This document shows, one piece after another, positions 48,955 to 61,459 of a stretch of 64,000 nt of DNA. How positions within the stretch are numbered: position 1 is the first letter of the stretch; each line of letters starts with the position of its first letter. A model generated the notes under the pieces. It was given only the letters and a program-made list of their open reading frames with translations, was not told the DNA's origin and did no database searches. The position numbers and the translations under genes were made by a program. Source of the stretch: Zopfochytrium polystomum. Lineage: Eukaryota; Chytridiomycota; Chytridiomycetes; Chytridiales; Chytridiaceae. The stretch covers positions 62,001-126,000 of the forward strand of contig JAIVFJ010000131.1 of assembly GCA_025765615.1 (NCBI GenBank), written 5' to 3'.

Positions 48955-51900
48955 TACCGAAGTACGATCGTTCCCCAGCAGGGGATCGATGCCGACCAGG
49001 TTGGTTGCCTTTTTGTTTTGCACCCCCCGTCGTTAGGCGGGAAACGGGCCGCCCGCAGCGCCCCTCGTTGGATCTGGGATAACCCTGATTCCTTTCGTTT
49101 GCCCTCAGGTATATGTCCAAAAGATCCGGAACTCTTTGGCGGAGATGAACTTGGTCAAAGAAACGGCCATCCGCACCGAAAACTACATGCTCGCAGACCA
49201 GACCCGTCAGAAAATGGTCGCGCTCCAGGCGCAACTCGTCAAGATGGAGCATCAGCTCAACGCCGACATCTTGATCAACGCTATCACGGCGTGGCAAGTC
49301 GGGCTGGCGGACTCGATTAACAAGCATCTGCTCGATTTGAGCGGTTTTAGAAAAGTGGGTGACGTTTTCTTCGCAGCCATGGGGGTTTTTGTTCTTCGAG
49401 TAACCCGGATTCTTCGAGCTTACTCAGCATCGAAGCGAACTGCTGACGCCCCTTTTTTTCTTCGTTTCAGGCCGTGTTGAACGTGGCTTTCCCACTAAAA
49501 GACAAGGCGCACCTGGATTTCCTGGAGCTCCTGAAGATACTTCCGGTCAACTACTTCGACTCCCTCATCCGATCGCTCCTGCTGGTCCTCCCGCAGGATT
49601 TGCCGGACGTGCCCCGCTCCCACTTTGGATGGGATGCCCTCGCTCGAAAGATTCCGAATCTCGCCAAGCAGAACTCGGACGCCGTGGATGTGGTGGTGCG
49701 TTGAATTTTAGATCTGTTTTTTCTTGGCCTCAAAACTTCGAACGACCGCCTTGCCCGCCGCTACCCGCGACTCACACTCTGTTATGGTTCCAGAAATCGA
49801 TGGTCGTTCTCAGCATACTGGATTTGATGATTCGGATTACGGACCGACTGACAATGGCCAGCTTGAAGCGCGACACGCACACGCTCTTTCTGAAGCACGC
49901 TTTCCACTACGTGCGAAACTCGGCCTCTCGTCGTGTCACCCTCGACTTTGAGGCCCGCCTGTTTGAGCAAATTGGCATGCGTTGGGCTATCGTCGTGGGC
50001 GACCTGGCCAGTGTCGAGTAAGTTTTAGCCCGTGATTTGCGAAAGGGGTCGCCTGTTCTGAGCGCATACTCTCCTTTGAAAAACTTAGCCGCACGGAGAT
50101 TATCCGGCAGATAAGCACCGCCTTGGATATCACTCGCAAGACTCCACATGAAGAGATTATCCTCATCTTGTCCGCCACACGGTACATTTCGGCCCGTCCG
50201 ACAAACGACAAGGAGGCTCAGGAGACTGTGTTTTTGATGCACGAGCTCATTGGACACTTTGAAAAAAATAAGAAGCCCGTCATTCGACTCGCTATCATTC
50301 AGGCCCTGGAGCGGCTGGTTCAGCCGTTGGACTTTGCCATTCGTGTGCAGAACCCGGAGCTTTGGGAAGTTGGCATGCACAATGAGGTGAGACCGCGTTT
50401 CATCTTCTTTTGGCGATAGAGTATGTGAACTGAGTCATGCCATGACATGCACCGCAGCTCATTGACCTGCACAAGTACGCCCGCCGATGGGCTTCGTCTT
50501 CTGACGAACTCCGGGCCGCCGCAACGCGACTCTGCACGATCATTGTTCTCAACACAACGCTCGAGTACTTCCGGGCAAATGTCGACACACTCATGCAGGA
50601 TATCTTCGCGCCCGTGATGTCCCCAAGAAATTCGCAAAAGGCGCCAATTGCGATTCAGCCGTACGTGTACGAATGCGCTTTGCAGCTCCTCCGCGGCCGG
50701 TATTATCTGGATACGCGAACAAACTCAAGGAACCGCGTGCTGGGTACGTTTTCGGTTTCGGACAGCTACGGCTACCTGACCAGGCCGTTGGGCGACGAGA
50801 CACCGGATATCGTTTCGGATCGGCTCAAGAACATCGCCGAGGCGCTGTTCATCAACAGGCGTGGGCCGATTGGGCCAGATCATTTGGATGCCTGCGTCGA
50901 GATCATCATGCAGATGGGGGCTCAAAAGTAAGAACATTATCATTTGTACTTGTTTCGTTCACTTGGCTAACAAGACCAACGTGAAAATAACCAGCCTCCA
51001 AGTCACCCTGAAGCTGATCGCACACTTGCTTACCCCGAGCAACCCAGAAATCCCGGAATACTACTTTATCGGTCTTCGCTCGCTTCGTACCATGCTCGAT
51101 GCAGACTCAGAGTTCACAGTGAAAGCTGTCTGCCGACTCGACCCACAGTTCCCGCAGCTGCTCAACGATATCCCGTACGAATTCGAAATGGCACTGATCA
51201 CAATGCTTCAGTTTTGCGACAACAACGCCGGTATCGCGGTGTTTGATCGGTCCGGAACAATATTGGATCCCATCGTGCACCCGTCGTTGCGGCAAAAACC
51301 TCAAGGCCTTGGTCCCAGTACGGAGGTCGTGAACGGCGCTGTCAACGGTTCCAGCGGCGCTGGGCTGTCGCGCGGCGCGACGATGCGACAGCGCGCTCCC
51401 GGGGCCCCTGCAGACATGAGCAATCCGAGCAGGAACCGGAACCTGTACGCTCGAGGCGACGACGACGTGATCGCCATGATCAGCGATGCGCTGGATAATG
51501 CATCGATCCGAAACTCTACGGCACCTCCCACCCGGCTAATCAGCTCGTTTGAGGACCCCAACGGAGCGAACTCCGTGAACGGCGAGTTTACAGGCGTTCG
51601 TAGGGGTAGCATGGCCACCCTTGCGTCAAAACGCACTCCCGGCGGGCTGTCCGACGCCACCATTTCGGAGGCAAACAGCAAAGTGGCTGCCGGAGTACAA
51701 AGCTGGTACGAAGCATGCGGAATGCCCACCCCGCGCATGGAGAAGATCATGTTCTCCTCGCAGCTGCATGACCCTGCTCGAATCAAGCGGTCAATGTCTG
51801 TTGGCATGGTGCCAGCGGAAGACTCCAGCACCATAGGCCTGGCTGGAGCAGGCGGACCAGTCCCGATGCGCTTGCGAACAGACCTCGCCCTCGTGCTCCG

Positions 51901-54900
51901 ACTCTTTAAAGAGGTTTTGCGAATGGTCCAGTACATTCCGCACCCGGAACTCGTCAGCGGCCAGCTCTTCGTCGGTGCAGTTTTGATCCACTCGCAGCAG
52001 GATATTGCGCACGAAGCGTCGATGGCGCTGCAGATCATTTTCCAGCGCTTTCCCGAAATGCGCATGAGCATCATCAACGGTTTCATCAACTACATCAAAA
52101 ACACGCCTCACGACGACGACATCTCGTACTGCACCGTCGTTTTGCACCTGGGCTTGCTGCTAGACTTTTGGGCAAACGTCGACTTGCACACCACCACGTC
52201 GCAGTACCGTCCCGAAGACGACATTGTGTACCGCGTGTCGTGCAAACTCGACGCGTGCATGATGATCCTCCTCGGCCGCCCCAACCCACGCATCCGCAAA
52301 GCGGCGCTCTCCGCGCTCGCGGACCTGCACGCCATCGCAGGCCACTACTCGCCGCACAGCAACGTCCCCGACTCGATGCCGCTGCACCTCATCATCACGA
52401 CGCGGTCCGACGTGATCGCGCGCCGCAGTCTCCACGCCCACCTCCAGCGCGATGCCCTCGGCGGCCTCCTCGTCCCCCGCGCCGCAGCCGCAGTCACGCT
52501 CCTGACGCTGCAGGACGTGGCAGAAAGCGACTTTGGCGTGCTGTTCCGGATCTACCTCGGCGAGCTTGCGCGGCAGTTTGCGGCGCTCGGCAGGACGAAG
52601 GCGTTGCGGCACTGCGCCAAGTTTTTGCGGCAGCTGGCTATTCCCTACATGACGAGTGTGCAGGCTGTCGACGCCAACTTTGTCGAGACTTACAGCTTGT
52701 ACTCGGTGTTGATGATGTCGTTGGCTGGAGTTCCGGTTCGTGCTGCGTTTTCCTTTTTTTTTTTTTTTGGGGTTATCGCGTTGCAGTATTAATTCTACTT
52801 CCAGTTGAAATCAGAAGATGGGTATTCGCTGGAGCCCTACTCGTCATCGGATAAACTTCTGTTCCACCACTTTAAAAACTATCTCTCACCGGTAAGCAAA
52901 CTTTATTTAGGGAAGCCTGCTTCTAAGGCGACGTCTGATTCACATGCTCGCTTTGCTCTGCCTCGTTTACATTCATGTTGCCCCAGATTCTCAACTCAGA
53001 GAACACTTGGGAAGTCAAGTCCATCGTGAACGCGAGCTACTTCATGCATCGATCGCTTCTTCAACTGTACATTCTGGAACTGTGGCAGTGGTACGCGGAA
53101 ATGAAGCAAAATTTTGCGCAGCGCCTCAACCCCCGCATGATCGACAACACCGTGGCCACGATTCGCGTGATCGCCCAGTGCCCCGAATTCAACCTGGTTG
53201 TCCGCGAGTCGACCGTGTTCCAAACCTCCGCGGTGGACATCATCTCGGACCTTCTCCGCCTCGCCGAAATCGCCTTTGCCGAAAGCCCGCAGTTCTTGTC
53301 CGCCGGCCCGGTGTACCGCGCCAAAACGGCCGTCAACTGCTGCGTCATCACCGACCGCCTCAGCACCGCCATCTCCATCGGGCGCGCCATCGCTTTTAAA
53401 GAGCGCGACGCAGCCATCACGGCCGCCGCCGTGGCCGCGGCGATCGAGGGCACAGAACCGGTCCGCCCCTCCATGATGTTCGACCCCGACCCGCCGGGCC
53501 TCGCATGGGACGTGGCCCCGCGTCGCTCCCTCGCTTTCCGCATGCGCGACTGGTACGCCGTCGTCGAAACCGACGCCCTCATGCCTCCCGGGCCAGCTGG
53601 CGGAGCCGCCCTCGGCGGCGGCATGCCGGCCTCCGGCCCCGCCGACGACTCGCGCCGCCTCGCCAAGCTGCGCCGAAAGCTCGCGGCCCAGATCGGCCCC
53701 GCCGCCGCGAGCCTGTTTGCCCTCGGAGATCTGTTCGACGGGGCGCCCATGCCGCCCGACGTGCTCAACTGGATGGCCAAGGTCGAGGCCCTCGGCCACA
53801 AAGTGTTTACCCCCGCCATTCTGTACAACTATGAGAACGCGCTGGGCACCGTGCTGGCGCACTCGTACAGCGCAAAGGGGACCGTGCTGGCTTTCTCGGA
53901 CGCAATTTTTGAGCAGGTTAAATCTTCTGTCATGGACCTTGCCTACTAGTTTCTTTCCCTTACCCCTCAACTCCTTATCCAGATTCTTCCGCGGTATCAA
54001 GAAAACGAGGACGCATTTTTGAGTGGAACAGACGGGGGAACAGACGGCCAATACGTTGCGGTCATGCACGGGCTACCGACGGCCCCCGCAGAGCCTGATG
54101 GCGAGCGAGCCACTTTGATTTTCCCAGTCCTGGACATTGACGCTATTGAGAAGATCCGCCAGAATTTGGGCAGTCTGATCTACTTTGGTAAGCCAAGTGC
54201 ACTAGTTTTTGGGCGTTTGTTGTCGGCACTCGGTTCTCACCAAAAGCTCAGGTTTGTACAATATGATGAGCAGCAACAAGCTCGTTCGCAGCAGAGCTTT
54301 CCAATTCATTCGGGAGCTGTACTGCAGATACAACCCGGATCCGACGGTGGATATGGTTGGTTTGATGAACAAGTACTACGGCGTTTTCTACAGCAATATT
54401 TCCGTCAACCTGAAAGAAAGCATATTGGACCTTGGCCGGCTTGCGGCAGATCTTTTCTCGGCGGACGCACCCTCTTTCCTGTGGGAAGCCGTGCGATGCT
54501 CTCGAAGTGTGCAAAAAGCCGAAAAGCCGGTTTGCCTCATGCCCAGCCAGCAGCTCATCCTTGAGTTGATCTTGCCGTGGTGCCGGTATGTCAATATCGC
54601 AAACACAGACGAGGACATTGTGTTTGCAGAGTTCTTCCGCTACCTGATGGATGCCGCTTTTTACAAGCCGAAGCACGACGAGGACGTCCAGCGGTGCTGG
54701 GCCGAGGTGGCCGCCTCCCCGGATTACGGCGCCTCCAACTGCGGCGTCTTTGCCGAAATGCTGGTGCACATTGTCGGAAAATTTGATCGCCTTCGCGAGC
54801 AGGCGTGCGCGCTGCTTTCGCGCATCTACGCCGCGCACCCCGAAGTCGTTGCCGACCGCCTCGTTCGGTACCTCTCTGCCGCGGCGTTCCCGTGGCGCGC

Positions 54901-57029
54901 GGGCAACCCGTCCATCGACCCCGCTCGCGCCGTGATCATCACGCCCATCGTCCGCGAGTACGTCAACGTCCTCTACACCGCGCTGAACGGTGGCAGCGGC
55001 ATCGTGCTGCCGGACCCCTCCGCCGACTACGCTGCGTCGTCCAAGGCAGTTGTCATGCTTGTCTCGGAACTGCTGCTTCAAAATAACTCGGTCCTCTTCC
55101 CGCACCTCCCCGTAATCCTCAACTACATCCTCCTCCACCTCCCGGCCAAGCTTGGCAACAACTCGGTCAGCACCTACATGCTGGCGAACTTGGTCGAGGG
55201 CCGGATCGGCGTCTTGCACCAGACGCAGGGCATCATAGCGCCGGAAATGGCAGAGGTGGTCGAAAAGCTCAAAAAGATTCTGATGCACCTGGAAAACGCC
55301 GCCGCCGTGGTCCAGTGGGGTAACGAAAAGAAACTGCCCGACGCGAAGCACGTCACAAAAATTCCCATCTTGGATTTCATCGAGCTGATCGTTTCAACCT
55401 TTGAAAACGACTGCCCGAACCTGCTGAGGGATCTGACCAAAGAGGCGCTCATTTGGGCGTCGGACGGCGTACTGAACCAAGACACGTCGGCCCGCGCGAT
55501 ACAGACTTACACGACCCTTATCCGCATCCTCCGCAGCCCACCGGCGAGCCTCCTCAACCCGCTTTCCTCCCGCCTGTCCGAGCAAATGTCCATCCTTTCG
55601 TCGCTGGAAGTCGAGACGGCAGCCACTGGGTCATGGGAGCGGCTGCCCGATGCGAGCAAATCCCTTCGCGCGCGCACTGAAGATGTCCTTTCGTCGGTCC
55701 TGCGCCTGCAGAATGTGTTGATCGGGGTCTACGCGCAAATGAACGTTCTGGGCGAGCATCCCGTGCTTTTCTGGGGCGGAGCGAGCCTCCTCAACATACC
55801 GACAAACATCTTCCCGCAGCTGTGGCTCATGGCGTCCAACAATTGCCGTGACTACTTGTCTCACTACGACCGCACGGCCCTCAAGATGCCAAACACGCCG
55901 TTCATGGCGGTTTACATCATGCAGCGGGACGGCATGGAGGGCCTCCAGCCCACGCTTCTTCCGGGCCTATTTGACGAAGATAAGAAGATCCAGGAAAGCT
56001 CGTTTGACCTGCTCCTGCAGTGCTGGTGTTCGCTGCCGGACGAGTTTGTCGATCACTCCCCCGTGGGGCTCCTGTACACGATCCTGTACAGCTTGACGTG
56101 GATTTTCTCAAACATTTACACCGAGGGACGTGCAGTCGGCGGCGCAGGCGTGACGGTCAGTGTTTGGAAGACTTTTTCTTTTTTCTTTTCCTTCGTTTTG
56201 CGTGCAATGGCTCGTATTACACCCGTATTCTAAATGCTCTTTTCCTTCTGTTATCTGCTTTCCGTCTTCTACAGGTCGAATCCATCGCGTCCCTTTTGCA
56301 GGAAACGCTGACGCAAAAGAACAGTCTCGAGTTTGCCGGTATCATCGCGTGCCTGCAAACGATCGTGCTCTCGGCAACATCCTCGCCGAACCCCCCGCCC
56401 TCGGTCCTCGCCAACGGGTCACCGACGTCGCCGTCGCAGCGGTTCAACCACGCGGCGGCAGGGGCGCCGTCGTCGACGCTGTCCGGGGCGGCGATCGACG
56501 ACCTCCTCGAGCGGTGCGCGGCGAACCTGGCGCAGATCTTTTTCCCGGCGTGCCTCAACAACGTGGCCGACTACTGCCTGTTTGCGCTGCGGCTTGGCCC
56601 GTCGCAGGCCCGCGTGTCGATGAAGCTGACCCAGGTGCTGTGGTCGCTGGCGCTCAACTACCAGACGCCCGCCAGCGGTTTCAAGGCGCTGCTGAGGAAG
56701 CTGCCGTTCATGGTCGAGAACCAGGAGACGGCGAGGGCGTTGATGGCGTACGTGTTGAACGAGGTTGCGGACTTGGACGAGTTTATCAAAGGTTTGTTTT
56801 TCTGGTTCATTTTTTTTCTGTACATTTGATGATTGATTGTATTGTTTTTTTTCTTTTCGTTCGCTGACGACTTTGTTTCGTGGCCCTTCTCTCTCACTTC
56901 GTCGTGGTCCCCCATCGTGCCGCAGAAATCGACCTGACTGCGTCCGGGCGGGTGGAGGCTGTACCAGACTTTGAGCGGCCGGTGGGATCGGTGGGCCGGG
57001 CACTGCAGGGACTTGCCATGATTCTTTAA
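48955..57029 (+). CDS. Cell morphogenesis protein Furry/Mor2/Tao3 family
   Basis: Thirteen exons read from an AG at 48954: 48955-48999, 49109-49354, 49471-49695, 49794-50017, 50089-50386, 50458-50927, 50995-52735, 52805-52891, 52987-53916, 53983-54187, 54252-56155, 56275-56791, 56926-57029; about 2330 aa plus an unplaced N-terminus. Recognisable N-terminal-domain segments are FPLKDKAHLDFLELLKILPVNYFDSLIRSLLLVLPQDLPDVP, LARKIPNLAKQNSDAV, KHAFHYVRNSASRRVTLDFEARLFEQIG, PVIRLAIIQALERLVQPLDFA and PYVYECALQLLRGRYY. Later parts are HEAT-like helices broken by a disordered loop (about 51290-51700). Tao3, Mor2 and Furry are large scaffolds that activate NDR/Orb6/Cbk1 kinases in the RAM/MOR polarity pathway. 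Length fits fungal members. The start codon is unresolved, so the 5' limit is approximate. Confidence 0.9.
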
Positions 57030-58135
57030 CGCGACATGCTTTTTGTTTCTTTGCCCCCTTCGCCGAAGCCCCCCCGGGTTTACCTCTCTCCCTGTACCTC
57101 TCTCCCTCTCTCTCTGGCTCTCACGCATTCCCAAACCTCCGCTCCCAGAACCCTAATCAAGTTTGTCGCGTTTTGTTCTTGTGCTCCTGTCTTTTTCTGT
57201 CCTCTGGTGTTGTGCTTCCTTTTTGCTTTTTTTGTTTGCTGCTCCTTCCGCTCGCACCCTCCCCACAGGATGGCCCAGCCACCACCCCAAGGCTCCGCTC
57301 GGACACTGTTTAGTTTTTTTTTTTTGCTAAAAGGCTCCCTTTCTCCTTGTTTTTCGCCAAACTTTTTTTTTTTTTTTTTTCGTTGCTCTTTCTGGTTTCC
57401 TGAAGCGACAAATTGCCACTCTTACTGTAAAGAACCACAGTGAATGAATGAACCCAATCAAATAGAAGTTTTAGGAGGGGGGTGGGGCTGTAATTGGAGG
57501 ATGGCAAGCGGGGTACTGCTGCATTGCTAATGGAACAACGACGGCCAAGGGCCGAATTTCTTGTCACTCTTTATTACTCCCCCGTGAATATAGCTCGTGT
57601 CGCCCGTTCAGCACTATAAACGCAGTGGCAAGAGAGCAGTTTGCTTTTTCGTAAGTGAGACTCTCTTATCGACACTTCTCAATCGGTGACACTGCGGCGT
57701 TGCCTGCCGATGGATTGCATTGAAGAGCACTGATCGAGGAGGGGACATTTCCTCGTGCGCATAAGCGTGGACCAGGCCACACCGCCGTCTTGTGGCTCAA
57801 ATCCGCCACAACCCGTTTTCTGTGCTTATGCCATCATCCCAAACAACGATCAACCATTTTTTGCTGCATTACACGAAAGCAGCAGAGCTTTCCAGCAATA
57901 GTCAAAGATAGGCAGAGTCCTAAATCCCTCGTGTGGCAGAACACAGCGATGCTCTGGTCCAGCGGTGGGGGGAGGGGGGCGGGGGCAGCACTTTTGTCGG
58001 AGAAGTTCACGGTGCGAGCTACTTCCGTGCTGTACTGCACGAGCGTTATAAAATACATTTCCGGTTGCTTTTTTTTTTTTTTTTTTTTCTCGCCCTCCCT
58101 GAATTAACTGGTCGCTGTACCCGCAGCCTCACTTA
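57030..58135. other. Intergenic region, no gene seen
   Basis: Pyrimidine-rich after the Furry stop with a T run at about 57363-57380. A GC-balanced block at about 57540-57800 has no recognised RNA signature. A poly-T at about 58069-58088 precedes the next gene. Confidence 0.5.
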
Positions 58136-59258
58136 ATGTCGTCCTCTTCCTCTTCGTCCTCGCGCGACAACGACTTTCTCGAAGCCGCCGCGCTCGGCAA
58201 CCGCCGCGCCGTCGCGCTGTTCCTGGCCGCCGACCCGCCCGTCAACGTCAACTTCCAGAACGCCGTCAACGCCTGGTCCGCCCTGCACTGGGCCGCCAAG
58301 CGCGCGCACCGGGACATTGTCGACCTGCTGCTCGCACACGGCGCTGACCGCTCCCTGCGCAACAGCGCCGGACGCACGGCGCTTGACCTCGCCGAGCACC
58401 CGGACATCCGCCGCGCGCTGCAGCTCGCCCCCGGAGGCGCTGACGCGGACGTGGACTCGGATGTTGCTGGTGCTGCTGCTGCTGCTGCTTCAACAACAAC
58501 CAATGCTGCGGCGTCGTCGTCAGCGGCAGCAATTTCGCAGAACCCAGGCCGCGACTGGGACGACGGTGTCGCATCCACAGCACCCGCATCCGCCGCCGCC
58601 GCCGCCGCCGCAGCCATCCCCGACCCAGCCAGTAAAACGTTTACGCCCAGCTACCTCGTCAACCCAGACCTGTCGCGGCTGTGGGCCATCCCCGACTCGG
58701 TTGGCCCGGCGACGGCGACGGCGGGCGATGGCGTCGCAGACGCTGCCCGCGATCATGGTTTGCGTCTGTTTTCTTCTTTTTTCTTGTTTTTGCTGTTTGG
58801 TTTCTGGCCCGCCGCTGGACCTAACACACTCCGCTCTGCTCTCCCTCCCTCCAGCAAAAGCCGCGACCCCCGCACCCGCCAATCTCCCCGCCTCGCCTGC
58901 CCCTCACCCGCTTCCCGCTGCCTACGCCTCCGCCGCCGCCGCCGCCTCTGCGGCAACCACCCCGCATGTCACCGACGAGGACCTCGACACGCCGCGGCAC
59001 GAGGTGCTCGTGTTCCTGGACACGCCGCCCAAGACAAAGCTCCTCGGGGCGGTGTTTGTGCACCCGCGAGCGACGGTGGCGGACCTCGAGGCGCAGCTGC
59101 GGGCCGAGATCGACGACGCGCCGCGCGGCGCGTTTGCGCTGTTCCGCTTCAACGACGGCGACGAGACGCCCGTGCCCATCAACAGGGGCCAGGCGCGCAA
59201 CCGCGCGATGTGGCACTTTAGGCGGTCCGCGAGGCTAGTGATCAAGCCGCTGGAGTGA
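58136..59258 (+). CDS. Ankyrin-repeat protein similar to ANKRD40
   Basis: Two exons: 58136-58757 and 58855-59258; 341 aa. After a Ser run the N-terminus has two to three ankyrin repeats: DNDFLEAAALGNRRAVALFLA, NVNFQNAVNAWSALHWAAKRAHRDIVDLLLAHGAD and NSAGRTALDLAEHPDI. An Ala/Ser-rich linker leads to FTPSYLVNPDLSRLW, which matches the FVPNYLANP motif of animal ANKRD40. The last 100 residues form a compact ubiquitin-like region (HEVLVFLDTPPKTKLLGAVFV, TVADLEAQLRAEIDDA, FALFRFNDGDETPVP) placed like the conserved C-terminal domain of ANKRD40. Animal ANKRD40 has been linked to small GTPase and polarity pathways, but its role is poorly defined, so no function is assigned here. The linker is highly repetitive at the DNA level. 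Confidence 0.7.
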
Positions 59259-59396
59259 GTGAAGTGAGTGAGTTTGTACTGTGAACGGGAATTAGAGTCG
59301 AGCACAAGAAAGAAGCAGAGGGACAACAAAACAAAAAAAAAAAAAAAAAAAAAAAAATAGGAGGAAAAAAATAGGCAACATTCAATCGAACGGAAT

Positions 59397-60831
59397 ATGA
59401 GCGAAAACAAGACGGTGGGGAAATTGTCGCCTTCCACAAGCGGAGGGGGAGGAGGAGCTGTCGGGTCGGACTCGCGGCGAAAGCTGGTCGGCGACGATCC
59501 CGAGAGTGTGCGCGCGATGGCGTCCGAGTACCTGGGTGAGGACTATCTGGAGCAGAGTACTCGTCGAGCGGGCCGAGTAGGCTTCCGCCGCTGGCCGTCT
59601 GATCCGGGACTTCCGCCCCAACCTCCCATCCAACAAAACAACCCACCAAAGGAAAGCCCGGACTGGCGTCACGGCCGCCATCAAGGAGCTCATCGCGGCC
59701 CTGCTCGAGGCGCGGCCGGACGACCCCATCTCGTACATTTGCGAGAGGCTCGCGGGGTATGCGCCACCCGTCTCTCATGGCGTCGTGTGTGTGTGTGTGT
59801 GTACTGAGCCTGTAATACCAATGCGGGCGTTTCTTGAAAAGAATGCAGACCCAGCCGCACTACATCCCGCTCGCCCACCTCCACCAGAACCTGACGCGCT
59901 TCCACTGGTCGACGCCGCCTTTCTGGAACAAGCTGGCGGACACTTTCGAGTCCATGGCCGCCTCCTGTAAGAAGTCCCACTTTAAGCGGCTGTCCAGAAT
60001 AAGACGAAAACTCATCCTTTGTTCGACTTTCGGGGGAAAAAAACTACTGAAGGCACGACACAATCACCCTTCCCGCCACCACCTCCAGCCGCCGTTGGTT
60101 CCGCCGCTGCCACCGCCACTCCCACCACCACCGTCGCCCCCGCGCAACCGGCATCCGCGGCCGCACCGTCCCTCCCTTCGGCGGCGACGGCGGCGTCGAC
60201 GGCGAGCAAGCCCACCGCCGTCTCGTCGCAGTCTTCGTCGTCGCGGCGGCGGCCGTCCGTCGACCAGGCGCAGCTCACGCAGCTACTGCGGCGCTTCTGC
60301 GCGGATGCCGAGCCGGTCCAGGCGGCGCTGCTGCGCGTCGTCGCCGACTGGCTCGTGTACGAGTCGGCGGCGCGGTTCGCCGTGTTTGCAAAGAGCGTGT
60401 TGGTGTTTGCGATCATGGATGGTGGGAATGTGTGAGGGACGGGGTGTGGGTTCTCTCGCTAACGTGGAAGAAAAAACCAGAGTACCTTCGCAAGTCGCGG
60501 CACGCCTTCCCGCTGCCCTCCGCGACCGCGTCGACGGCGACGTTACGTCACCTCTTTGACGACGTCGCCAAGCTGCCAGGACCCATAATTTGCGACGAGT
60601 TGAGTATCTGTTAATTCTTGTTTGAACTCTTTTCTTTCTTTCTCTAAGTGAAAAGCCGAATCCGAAACAAAACGCAGGGCCGACGGCGTCCGCGCGATGC
60701 TCCGCCGGCGCATATTTGAGGCTGCGGACGACGCCGACGGCGGCGGCGACGACGAGGCGCGCGGCGGGCCGCCGCCTCGCGCCATGAAGGGTTGGGACGC
60801 GTGGGTGCGCTGGCTGGCGCTGCGCATTTGA
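59397..60831 (+). CDS. Tubulin polyglutamylase complex subunit 1 (TPGS1)-like
   Basis: Six exons: 59397-59535, 59657-59756, 59842-59966, 60053-60421, 60481-60598, 60678-60831; 334 aa. The dimerisation-docking-like N-terminal helix pair is the best match: SEYLARTGVTAAIKELIAALLEARPDDPISYICERLAG (the splice at 59535/59657 creates YLARTGV, as in animal TPGS1). Next come HLHQNLTRFHWSTPPFWNKLADTFESM, a Pro/Ala/Ser linker, LTQLLRRFCADAEPVQAALLRVV and a C-terminal helix set ending WVRWLALRI. TPGS1 anchors the TTLL1 glutamylase complex that modifies axonemal and centriolar tubulin, again pointing to a flagellated cell. An 86-nt intron (59967-60052) was chosen because shorter alternatives hit a stop or are too small. 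Confidence 0.75.
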
Positions 60832-61459
60832 AAAAGAAAAAAGAGGAGGGAGGAGGAAGATGGGAAAACCCGAAGGTTGGGGTTAGAGGGTGGGGGTTTG
60901 GTGTGGAAGGTGCGGAAAATGATGAGGGATGAGGGGACGATGCAACTGCGGACAGCGCAACCGGACCTTCCCGCCTGAAGGAATGAGTAATTGAACGAAA
61001 TTCTTTCCCCCTCCTTGCTCCATGGAGGCCTTAGGAATTCACGCAACAGAAATGCCCACACGCCGTCGATCGGCGGACAGTTGGGTCGGGTCGCGTTGTG
61101 TCGCGTCGCGTCTTTCCGCAGCGTTACCGTGGGGTCGCGCTCCCCCTCGGACGAACGTCAGGCTGTCCGACAGAGCTGGACAAGGCCACCCACAAAATAT
61201 ACAAACAATCGAGACCTAGGCTTTTGTCTCAAAAGGAAGCGTGGCGCGAACAGTATACACGAATGGCATCTGTTGACAGCTTGTTGCCCCGCGCGCGCCA
61301 AATTTTTTTTTTTTTTTTTTTTTTGTTTTTTTTTGTTTTTTTTGATTTTTTTGCTTTCTTCCAGCGACGCGCCCTTCTTAAACACACAAACACAAACACA
61401 CACGCACACACATTTCGCAAATAAATAAAAATTCGTAAGAGTCAGGGCAGTCTCGAATA
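60832..61459. other. Intergenic region, no gene seen
   Basis: G/A-rich at first, then a long T-rich tract (about 61303-61350) and a CA-rich stretch (about 61380-61412) just before the next ATG. No coding or RNA feature seen. Confidence 0.5.
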